The translations under genes were made by a program, and so were the position numbers. Shown piece after piece: positions 1-9,716 of a DNA stretch of 32,653 nucleotides. Each line of letters opens with the position of its first letter. Position 1 is the stretch's first letter. The stretch is from Zygnema cylindricum (Eukaryota; Streptophyta; Zygnematophyceae; Zygnematales; Zygnemataceae). The stretch spans positions 57,232 to 89,884 of the forward strand of contig JBBHKE010000811.1 of assembly GCA_037447655.1 (NCBI GenBank). The letters are read 5' to 3'. The notes beneath the pieces were generated by a model. The model saw nothing but the letters and a program-made list of their open reading frames with translations, was not told the origin of the DNA and ran no database searches.

Positions 1-311
1 GGAAATACTTGGGGCAGCTCACAGACAGGTCAAAGAGAGACATTGGGCAACGTATTCACCCCATTACGTTAACTCACCTACCTAAAGATAAAAAAACAAA
101 CTACAGTCAAAAAGACAAAAAAACCAAAATACAAATGTAACCTATATACAAACCTGTTCATTTGCCATAGGTGGGAGCCCTCCCACATAAACTCTCCTCG
201 CATGTCGGGTTGCCTGCAAAGAACCCAAAAAAACAGAAAAACTGACATCAAACAAAAAAATAGAAATCCATCCACTCAATTGCATTACCCCACTTATGCA
301 ACGGGTTACAG

Positions 312-3115
312 AGAGAAACTGGAGGCTTTCCTGGAAGGTGCTTTGGAAGGCGGTTTGTTGATGGACGCAGCTCTGGCCCAAGGCACGGGACAGAAAGCAC
401 AGCTCTGGGAACTACGAGAGGTAGTGGGAGAGAGGGGAGGGAGCGAGGGGAGGGAGAGACTTGAGAGGTTGGAGGGAGAGGTGGGAGGGAGTGATGGGAG
501 GGAGAGATGGTAGGTAGAAATGGTAGGGAGAGATGGGAGGGAGAGATGGGTGGGCACCAAAGGAGAGAGATAGAGAGAGAGAGAGGGTGAGGGGAGGAAG
601 AGGTGAGGGAGATTGGAGGGAGAGGTCGGATAGAGAGAGATGGGTGGGCGCCAGAAGGAGAGGGAAAGAGAAAGAGAATGAAGAGGTAGAGGGAGAGTGA
701 GAGGGGAAGGAGATATAGGTGGGAGATATGTGGGTTGGAGACTTGGGTGGAAGAGAGGAAGGAAAGAGGGAGAGGGAATACGGAGAGGGGAGGGAGATAT
801 AGGTGGGAGATATGTGGGTTGAAGACGTGGGTGGAAGGGAGGAAGGGACGAGGAAGAGGAAAGTCCCTTATCTGAGATCAGGGTTTTGCAGAGCGTTCCG
901 GAGGCTTTGCAACGGTCAGGAGTTGTATATAAATACGACCTCTCGATACCTGTGAAGGATCTCTACGACCTTGTGGAGGCCATGAGAGAACGGCTTGGTG
1001 GGTTAAGAGTTACAGATAGTCACTCTACACTACCCAATTAAGAGTATTTCACTCTAATTTGAGTGAGTTGTTTGTTGACCCACATATTAGAGTTAAAACA
1101 CTATTTAGTGAAGGGGCCCATGATTAAACTGGTATAAAAATTTAATTTAGTGTAGTTAATCCTATTAAAGTGTTAATGCTGATGATTCCTTGACTCTAAT
1201 AGTGATGGGCGGTGTAGTCTCAGTGTTGTTGTGGAGTTTTGAGCCATCTGTTTAATGAATACTTCTAATGTGCTAAATAATATGGATTGGATATGATTAC
1301 CTCATAATATACTTTTTTCCAACGGTTAAATTTGTATAACATGGGGTAACCACAACACAGTTTTTCCATATTTTTTCGCATATTAAAACTATGGCAATAA
1401 TGGGCTTGCAATGGAATTATTACTCCTTAGAGCTTTAGAGGTACACCCTGAATCACTATTAGCATTAATAACACTTGTGCTGTGTCGGTTGTTTTTGCTC
1501 TTTGACCACAAAATAGAGTTAATACCACTAATTGTTTCTTTCCAAACGTAATTCTTCAAATGGTTCGAAATCAGCCACGTTATTTGGGGTTGATTAAGTA
1601 TTAATAACAGTGATATTAACCCCACGCTAATAATTTGTCTCATCTAATAGGGATTCGCGGTGTAGTGGAGTTTTCTATTGTCCGAATAGTTTTGATAGCC
1701 GTATATCATGGGGTAACTGTAACACATTTTTTTCACATCTTTACTCCCTAGAGCATTGATATTCTTCCGTTGAGAGGTACTAAAAAACTCACAAAAAATA
1801 CTTGTGATCTTGTTCTGCAGATGGCTTGGCCAAAGTTTATGGCTATGGGCACCTTGGAGACGGCAACCTCCATCTTAACATTTCTGCTCCTGCATATACA
1901 GAGAAGGTAAATATTCGAGAACACATTCAAATTTCACTTATTTGCCTTCAAATTCTAAAGCTTCAGACAGCCGTTTAATGAATGGATTTGTTAAGTTCAC
2001 CAGGAGGTTAACATGGTTTTTGAAAAGTGGCCGGTTATTTGTGACAGATAAAGGCCTGTGAGAAGCAACGAAGCTGAAGATATTTTAAATGCTTAAAATA
2101 TGTATGTTATGTTCTTATTAATTTATTAAAATTGGAATTAGAAAGAGATTCCTGGAGCGAATTGACAGGCCCTGGGACAGGTCTTTGATCAGATTTTGTA
2201 GCGAATAGAGCCCTTTGTGTACGAAAGGTCACCAGGATTTTACCATGTTTTTGAAAAGTGGCTGGTTGCTTGTAGAGATAAAAGACCAGTGAGAAGCAAG
2301 GAAGGTGAAATAATCAACATGTTTACAATTTGTATATTATGTTTTTTATGTTTCTATGGAACAGATTTTGTCGCGAATTGAGCCCTTTGTGTACGAATGG
2401 ACGGCGGAAAAGAGGGGAAGTGTGAGTGCTGAACATGGGATTGGGCTCTTAAAGGCCTCCGCCCTTCACTACAGCAAACCGACCGAGGCTGTGAGTCCCT
2501 CACTACTTCTCCACTTTGATAGAACAAAGCTTATAATGGTCAATAAGGAGAAATAGAAGGAATAGGGTTTTTAAGGAAGCGTCTCTACCTGATGGGTTCT
2601 TTTCTCGAAAGGGGAAGTTTTCTAGTTGTGAAGGGAGGATATGTCTGGCATTTTGAAATCCTGTACATAGTCCTAAGAGCGAGATCCTCCAGTCTCGAAG
2701 AGGTTCTTTGTCTTTTTGAGGAAGGTTCCTTAGTCTGAGAGCAAAGTGACTGCTAAACTATATTGCCTAGTGTGAAAATATTCCTCAATATGAATTATTA
2801 TGTTATACTAAGTTTGGTGTTTCTAAAAAACATAAGAGGTTTAGTACTAAACGTGTTGTGTATTTCATTAAATTAAGATTACTATCTAAAAATCAGTAAA
2901 TAACGCTCGAAACAGAATCATGCTCAATAGAAATCTCAAAATGAAATTGTTTTAAAACTGGACTTTGTTTTAATTGTGGGAAAGTAGGAATTGAGGTTTT
3001 GCAGGTAAACATTATGGCAAAATTGAAGACCTTACTGGACCCATCTGGTATTTTAAATCCCTATAAAGTGTTACCTCCTAAAAAGGCAGTTTTGCATGAA
3101 TCCACACAAGGTTAA
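312..3115 (+). CDS. D2HGDH: D-2-hydroxyglutarate dehydrogenase, C-terminal part (5 exons; 5' end outside window)
   Basis: Exons 312-420, 892-997, 1821-1906, 2365-2490 and 3005-3115 join in phase through GT-AG introns and give 178 residues ending at TAA 3113-3115. Seen: [57 protein letters not shown] and [15 protein letters not shown], the ordered C-terminal signatures of the FAD-linked oxidase family. Known: the enzyme oxidises D-2-hydroxyglutarate to 2-oxoglutarate in mitochondria and passes electrons to ETF; the two His in the [11 protein letters not shown] block and the Glu-His of SAEHG form the metal and catalytic site, and all are present. Odd: the residue four after the Arg of LRE is Pro (RESVPEAL) where other family members, as I recall them, have Thr (REGITEAL), a substrate-site position. 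The FAD-binding N-terminal half is missing only because the window starts here. The family is clear; the first exon start (312) rests on phase and on the REKLEAF match. Confidence 0.93.
421..891 (+). repeat. Purine-rich (GA/GGGA) intron with an 84-bp duplication
   Basis: Intron between the first two D2HGDH exons in the window. The plus strand is almost entirely purine from about 415 to 860, built on GGGAGAGA units. A unit starting AGATATAGGTGGGAGATATG occurs at 711 and again at 795 (period 84). Short ORFs here are composition artefacts. Confidence 0.8.
1028..1214. mobile_element. TA-flanked miniature inverted-repeat element (family M, 187 bp)
   Basis: TA dinucleotides at 1026-1027 and 1215-1216 flank a segment starting CACTACCCAATTAAGAGT and ending ACTCTAATAGTGATGGGCGG-TG, which are imperfect inverted repeats. 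The TA target and the CACYGCCCATCGCTATTAG-type end recur in many copies in this window. A TA target is typical of Tc1/mariner-type non-autonomous elements (inference). It lies in the D2HGDH intron 998-1820. Confidence 0.7.
1339..1380 (-). repeat. Family D arm (first copy), upstream of a miniature element
   Basis: Contains CATGGGGTAAC, then CACAACACAGTTTTTCCATA and a TTCGCAT end. A related arm follows at about 1703-1745 (CATGGGGTAACTGTAACAC), so the two flank the miniature element at 1444-1662. On the minus strand the sequence resembles the GCGAAAA...TGGAAAC arms at 27454-28651. Confidence 0.4.
1444..1662. mobile_element. TA-flanked miniature inverted-repeat element (family M, 219 bp)
   Basis: TA at 1442-1443 and 1663-1664. 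The left end CACCCTGAATCACTATTAG and the right end CTAATAGGGATTCGCGGTG are inverted repeats with few mismatches. Same intron and family as the element at 1028-1214. Confidence 0.72.
1995..2398 (+). repeat. Tandem duplication carrying a decayed copy of a D2HGDH exon start
   Basis: Two diverged copies (about 1995-2227 and 2228-2398, period about 232) each run from CACCAGG...GAAAAGTGG intron sequence through a 3' splice site into the exon that encodes IEPFVYE. In the first copy the acceptor (AG 2191-2192) is followed by a pseudoexon at 2193-2225 that reads Ile-Leu-stop-Arg-Ile-Glu-Pro-Phe-Val-Tyr-Glu. The second copy is the functional exon starting at 2365. The stop means the first copy cannot be used productively. 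Confidence 0.85.
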
Positions 3116-3288
3116 GGATAATTGAAGATAGTTTCAGTTTCAGTTTCAGTAACGAATTTGGAGATATGACTCCAAATAAGGTTAACAACGATCGAAGATA
3201 ATTTCAGTTTCAGTAACGAATTCGGTGATATGACTCCAAACAAGGTTTAACGGTACATCGAAGATAGTTTCAGTTTCAGTGAAGCATT
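3107..3288 (+). repeat. 64-70 bp tandem repeat beginning inside the D2HGDH stop region
   Basis: Three units start at 3107, 3177 and 3241. Each carries (C/T)AAGGTTAA, then (G/C)GAAGATA, TTTCAGTTTCAGTAACGAAT and ATATGACTCCAAA. The first unit includes the last codons and the TAA of D2HGDH, so the array grew from the coding end into the 3' UTR. Confidence 0.85.
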
Positions 3289-4159
3289 GAGTTATGAAAC
3301 ATTGTAAAGCATTTGTTTATGGTTTCAAAGGACGTTTCGGTCAAAGGAAGATAAAATGTAAATTTGGTACTGCAAGACAGTGTATGGAAAAAAAAACATA
3401 TCGAACAATCAAAACAGGCACCAAAAAAGTCTTAAGTTTGTTTCATGTACAAATGAAGTTTAAGGACACAGAGTCAAAAGTTTTTCTTATATATATGAGG
3501 TGTAGGACACCAAGTCGAGAATTATTTTATGTACGATAAAGTTGTCAAACTACTTTTATAAAGATTATCACAAATTCTTAACTATCTTCTAGGAGGTCAC
3601 CTTGACCATCTAATTCTGTTTTCTAGTGTGCGGATAAAATTCGTATTTTAAACCTGTGAGCGTTAAGTTGTTCAATGCAGGTTATGTTTTAGCTTTCATA
3701 TCAGAACAGATTGTAATATGGGTATTTTCTACCATGAAAGGTTATATTTTGGTTTCTGATATTATGATACACATGATGACAAAATCCCGTGGATGATTTT
3801 TCAACTTATTTTTTCGAGACTATACACGTCAGTAAAAATCATCATTGTGGAAATTACTATTGTTTGTCTACCTTGTACAGGCTGATTTTTAAAGATATTT
3901 CGACCTGGCATTATACTGAAGTTGGAAAAAGAAATACTCCCAGTGATCAGAAAGGTGCACAAATCCAATTTGATAAAATTTTGTAACTTTATAATTGTAT
4001 GTGTCGTGGAAACTTATCTGACTAAAAGTGTAATGAAAGGTAAAACGGGAATTAAAATAATTGCAATGTCAAACCGAAAAGGCCGATCAAGGTAGCGGGA
4101 CATATTCATTTTACCCTTTCAGCCAAACCAATAAAAACCGAACAAAATGTGAAGGTGGA
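3289..4159. other. Intergenic sequence, no recognisable gene
   Basis: A/T-rich sequence downstream of D2HGDH. Two short ORFs (81 and 65 codons) show no recognisable motif, no splice context and low-complexity composition. I see no feature here beyond the end of the flanking repeat. Confidence 0.5.
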
Positions 4160-4225
4160 GGAAAATACTCATACCCCCAGACTCAGATGGTTTACCATCG
4201 TGCTTTTTAATTTATCCTGTGAGGC
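4160..4225 (+). mobile_element. Solo 3' tail of a non-LTR retrotransposon
   Basis: TACCCCCAGACTCAGATGG, a hairpin (GATGG-TTTA-CCATC, 4186-4199), then a T-rich stretch and TTTATCCTG. It is nearly identical to 21376-21427. The hairpin matches that in the 3' tail of the retrotransposon at 14662-17535. No coding part is attached, as expected for a severely 5'-truncated copy. Confidence 0.5.
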
Positions 4226-4759
4226 AATTGGTACTGTCAAATCTGAGACTTGGGAGCTTGATTGAGCACCAATCAAGAGCTTGTACGTTTTTGAGTCTCT
4301 CGGGCGTCTCTCGGGCTACTGTACACCCTTGTAAGATAAAGAGAAGGCAAGCTCCTCTTTAAAGATGCATTAACTTGTACTTGCATTAAATTGTACTTTT
4401 TTTGAATCAACAACTTTGCAAGAAAATAGCAACTCTACAAAGGATTTCTAAAGGACCACCAAGTTGTGTAAGGCTCTGTTTTAGTGGTCCAGCATATCGT
4501 TCAATCTTGTAAGAACAATTTTAGTATGGTGTTTCTAAATAAAATAATTATGTACTTCAGTGAAATCACGTATAGCATTTCAATTATTCTTGCACATTTG
4601 AACTTCCGTCCAAATAATGCTTGCTGTTTACGTGGTTCAAGCTCTTCGGACACCAATTGTCAGTACGACACAAATGCCTCCAGGACAATACCTATAAACC
4701 AAGACCAATATTTTCAGCAAAAACAACAAGAACAAAATGGCATTTTCATCGAACAACTA

Positions 4760-4917
4760 CACCGCTAATAGTTATTAGTGTTAAAGTTTTTTTCTCCACT
4801 TAAAACATCTTTCCTTCGTGCACACTTGCCGGATTGTCAATGCGATGGTTGCCATTGGAAGGTAAGATTCTCACCTTCCTATTTGCTGTCCCCAATTGAC
4901 AATCCGACCAGTGAGCA
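4760..4917. mobile_element. Family B miniature element, right arm truncated
   Basis: TA at 4758-4759 is followed by CACCGCTAATAGTTATTAGTG, the family B left end, a core with CACACTTGCCGGATTGTCAA and its inverted partner ATTGACAATCCGA. The terminal right arm is replaced by duplicated flank. Confidence 0.65.
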
Positions 4918-5101
4918 CGGAGATAATACACGGTACTCACGGTATTTACGGTGCTCTCCGGTCACCAATTGTCAGCAAGAAACAAATGGCTCCTGTGGCT
5001 CCAGCACGGTTACCTAACAACCAATACCGATATTTTCAGCAAAACCAACAAAAACAAAATGGCTTTAAAGAAAGAAGCTTGTCCAGACCACCGAACAGCT
5101 A

Positions 5102-5320
5102 CTCTGCTAATCGTTAAAACGGTAGAGTTTTTTTCGCCAATTGAGACATATTTTCTTCGTGCACACATGTCGTATTTTTAACCCGATGGTTGTTATTGAA
5201 AGATAAGATTCTCTCCTTTCTTTTGGCGGTTCCCACCTGACAATCGGACAGGTGTGCACAAAGAAAAGATGTTTTAAGTGGCAAAAAAAACTTTAACAAC
5301 ACTAAAAACGATTAGCGGTG
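5102..5320. mobile_element. Family B miniature element, complete (219 bp)
   Basis: Starts CTCTGCTAATCGTTAAAACG after TA and ends AACGATTAGCGGTG. Long inner inverted repeats: TTTCTTCGTGCACACATG on the left and GGTGTGCACAAAGAAAAGAT on the right. The whole element can fold into one long hairpin. Confidence 0.75.
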
Positions 5321-6472
5321 TTAAATTTGACTCTAGAATGTTTGTATGTTTCAATTAGTACATCGTTGAGTTTTTAAAACAGAGTCGTTCAAAGCAGCCT
5401 TATGTTTGTAACCACAAAACTAGAAACCCGTCAAATATAGCTTTCGTTTAAAACGCCAACCCAGTTCGAGGGCAAAAAAACAAGTAAATAAACAACTTTT
5501 ATGCAAACTTAGAAGTAATATACATTTAGTTTACAGAAAAAAAAAGGACGAAACATTTGATCACAAACAGTAAAATTCGCAGCTCTCTTTAAAAAGTATG
5601 GCAACGGAACTTTTTGATACCAAACCAAAAATAGTGTTTCTGCAAATTAACAACATTCACAAAAAGTGGCCGGTTCAGAGGCGTCCCGTCACATCTACGA
5701 TAATGAGTCGAATCTTATCCTCTAGTCGTGCAAAAACCTAAAGCTTGAAAAGGTCGAAATCGCACATATTTTTCCTCTTGAAAGGCCACTTGTCTCTCTT
5801 CCCTCTTCCCCTTTTTTCAAATATATCGTACAAGACCTCTACCCTCCACACTAACTTTCTCAGCCCGAAGATTTTTCCTTTTAGGACCGGCCATTTTCTG
5901 CAATTTTCTGATCATCTGGTAAAAAAAAACCCAAACGACACCCGTCACACCACATTATTAGAAGACGAACTTTTCTTAAAAACGAGGAAATGGTAAACCA
6001 TACGACTGCATGGAAACAAAAGAGAGAATAAGACGAAACTGAAACAGAAACCGCAAGAACTCACATGAAAACAGACACAATAAAGAAAAAAATGAAAATC
6101 CATGGTGACTCTTTCAACGGCCACCTTTGAAGCTAATAGAACACATTAAAAATATAAAGACATTAAAACATAAAAACATAAAAACAGAAGAACAAAAAAC
6201 AGTGAGGTCAACTCTCATCTAGCTCTCTACAAGGTTAAACAACTCGAGGGACATCAGACACAAAGACAAAAGGAGATACCAGAAAATTGGCCAAAATGAG
6301 AAGTAACAAAAAAAACAAGACACCTCAGCTGTGATTCACACAAAAAAAAAAATTGGAAGTACTAAACATTATGCTCAATTGTTTCAGAACAGAAAAAAAC
6401 TCTCAAAAAATTCAAAAAAACCTTCACAAAAAAACGACAGAAACATTTGCAATGTAAGAAAAAGAAGGTTAC
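5321..6472. other. A-rich region between convergent genes; presumed to hold the missing last IWS1 exon
   Basis: Plus-strand A-rich sequence. The IWS1 exon ending at 6473 has a normal donor (GTAACC on the minus strand), so at least one more short exon is expected downstream on that strand. I searched by eye for a lysine-rich exon with a final stop and could not identify one. Confidence 0.4.
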
Positions 6473-9400
6473 CTTGTAGTGTCGATCGTCTTTAGCAACT
6501 TTCTTATTTGCTACGGCTTCGTCACTAACTCGCGACTCGGGACGAACCACAAAATCGAGAGCCATAGGTTTTGGTACAGTGGCATGCCAACGGTAATCCT
6601 TGTCTCCGGGTCGAGGCTCACTGGGAGGAGATAGAATGAGAGAAAAAAACGTAAGTTTGGTGAAAAGGGAAAGACAAACGAGGCAAAAACACTCGTTTTC
6701 GGGTCGAGGCTCACTGAGAGGAGATAGGATGTGAGAAAATAGTGTAAGTTTGGTGAAAAAGAAAGACAAACAAGGGAAAATACTTGTCTCCGGGTCGAGG
6801 TGAGAGGAGATAGGATACTAGTGTAAGTTTGGTAAAAAGGAAAGACAAACAAGGGAAAATTATCTGTTTGTACGGGAAGGAGAGGATGTATCTACATTTG
6901 TTGAAAAAGCAAGACAAACAAGGGGAACAAAATACAAATCAAGACTGGAAGAACGTGAAAACCGCAAAAGGAACAGACTTTCACTACAATTGGAGGACTC
7001 ATAGCAGACAGGATCTGCCTATGAAGACCGTATTTGAGTCGATAAACAAAGGAGTGTGGATAACTAGAACATCATCGGGATCTCGGATCAAGGTCGATCA
7101 GATCAGGATATTTTCAGATCCGAAATCTTAACGGATCTTTTTTTAAATTTTTCGACGGAAGGGTTCAGGGCGGGACAGTAGAACTGGGAGCGAGGCGTGC
7201 AGATCATCGGTCAATCGGATCGATCAATCAGTTTGAAGATCTGATTGATTTTTCATGTGGCGATATATTTAAGTGGTTACCACAAAGGACTTCATTAATG
7301 TGGTTACTACAAACTATTCACCCGACAAAACCGTGAAGGAAAACTTCTGCTATGGGAACGTTTCCTAAGAACAATAGTTTTGCATTTTCAACCAGACCAG
7401 AAAAAACAACAGAGGAGTAAACTTACTTAGAAGGGCCTTCTAAGTTCAAGTCGTCGTTTTTGCGTCGAGGTGCTACTCTCTGTTCCTGTTCCTCCCTGTC
7501 AGAAAACAAAGAGAAAATTTGATGACGTCATCAACAATTCGACCAGTCAAAAGGCCCAGCCTCAAAAATAGAATGCTGTCCTTTCTCCTTCGATTTCAAT
7601 GAGTTCACTCAATCACAAAGCTCGGTTTCCTCTGCAGTTAAAATAGCACCATAAACTCACTTTTTAGGAGTTGGTTTTCGAGGAGTTGGTTTTTCGTCCT
7701 CGTAATGTCGCAAATCTTCGTACCGTGTGCTTTTTTGGAAAATAGGCCGGCTCTGTTCAAACAGAAAAGCATCCCTTAAATTAGAATATAAACTTTTAAA
7801 CGGTTAAATCGCTTACTAATAATTTCCGCCAATGCTGAGCTTCACACAACTAGAATACAAAGTGTGTTCAAAAGGTTTGTATAGAAAAAACACATGAAAA
7901 AGATGAAGCAAAAACCTCGAAGAGCTCGATTCATCTTGCCAATGCAACCTACTTCTTTCAATAAACGAAAAGACCTTTATGTTTAAAAAACACAAACCTT
8001 GTGATTCATGCCTCCATATTTAATCCAAACTCCTTTGTCTCCTAGTGTGGCAGTTGACTTTCTCACACTGTACTTTAGATGACACAAAACCAACCAATAA
8101 TCCATAAGGAAGAATACAGACAGGCACTTACCCACATATCAACAATATCTCGAGCAATTTTTTTGTTCGCAGCTGTTTCATCAGGATATTTTGACAAAAA
8201 CATGACAACCTGATACCACGGCCCCCATTAATCCATACATGAATAAAGAGGCAATTTCAAAAAAATACGGCAAGTCCTCGATCAAAAACCATACTCTCTA
8301 AATAATTTATACGAGGACTGTTTTAGTGTGCTTAATATACTTCATTCTTCGGCTTTGTGGACATTGTTTTATAACATTAGCTTTGCAACATATCAGACGA
8401 CCTCGAATTCTAGCGGAAGAGAAAAACGCGAGAGACAAAAGTAGTAAAAAAAGCAAAGAGAGACAAAGAGAGTAAAGGGACAGAGTGTATAGCGGACAAT
8501 TGGAGACAAAATATTTACCTTTCCTAGTCCACTGCTCTTCAACTGCTCCCTCCTCTCATACTGATCCACCTCAATGGGCAACTGCAAAACCGTCCATTCA
8601 ATCATATAAAATTGGCAAAAATCGTACTGGAAAGAAACATAAATTGCTAACATACAAAAAGTGACAACCTGTAATAAACAGTTCTCCAAGAACGAGTTCA
8701 ACTTTAAAGCTCCAGATTGAGAATCCCAAAAAAGAAAAAAAAAATTCCCCAACTACCTTCAAATATTCAAAAACATGCAGGAACTCCAGACAAGCTTTAC
8801 AAAATCAGAAACCTGAAAGCATTGTACTATCGACGGTACAACAAATGTTTCTCGTGTAGCAAAAAAGACAGGGTATTCTTCGTATACACAATTTCAGGGT
8901 GTGCACAAAAAGATGAGAGTCAAACCTCTGTTAATACATGCAAGATTGCTGATCGAATATTTATATTTGGCAGTGAACCATCGGGCAAAGGCTCCAACCA
9001 ACTTTTTAGCATAGACAATAAACCTCGGTCAAGAAACTCCCGTTGTAACGGCTTTCTGCATTACAATAAAACACATACACCATAAAATCACATTGGATTC
9101 TGGAAAAAGTGAATGAATAGGGATGTACTGTTTCATTAACTTGCCGGACAACAGACTCCAGGCTCAGTCCCATTGCTATTATCTCATAGAGTAATTTACA
9201 CAAGAGAAATATACCCTCAAGTTGAGATTGCAGAGCTTTATGAGTAACTGTACGTACGATTACTCGAGGAATTGTACAAACTGTACAATTTACCCTAAAA
9301 ACTAGGGAAATACTTTGATAGAGTAACATACCTAACAGCATTAAATGAAAGGCATGTCAAAAGGGAGATGGAAGACCAATGTGACAGTTACAGAGAGCAT

Positions 9401-9675
9401 ATTGACAACAGAAAGCACAGTTCAGTTTTTTCACAACTTAATAGCTCCCAATTTTTGGGGCGAAATAAGAGAGACATATTGCCAAACTTCCATTGATATT
9501 ATGACAGCTCACTTTACATACATGTTTATTTAGTTGCGGCTTAGAGACTGAACATTTGAAAGCTAAATGCGAGAGAGAGGAAAGGTTAGCGGAGAGAGAG
9601 GGAGAGAGCAGGAAAGAAAGAGAGAGAGGGGGGAGGAGAAACAGTGCGAGAGTGGGAGAGGGAGGAGAGGAGAAA

Positions 9676-9716
<41 letters not shown>

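Larger units (their letters stand above)
4640..5320. repeat. Tandem duplication (about 310-340 bp period) including a miniature element
   Basis: CACCAATTGTCAG, ACAAATG, ATATTTTCAGCAAAA and the following family B element appear twice in the same order (4651/4963, 4711/5033, 4821/5162). The duplicated unit contains unique flank plus the element, so the element was there before the duplication. The first element copy lost its right arm at the junction. Confidence 0.75.
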
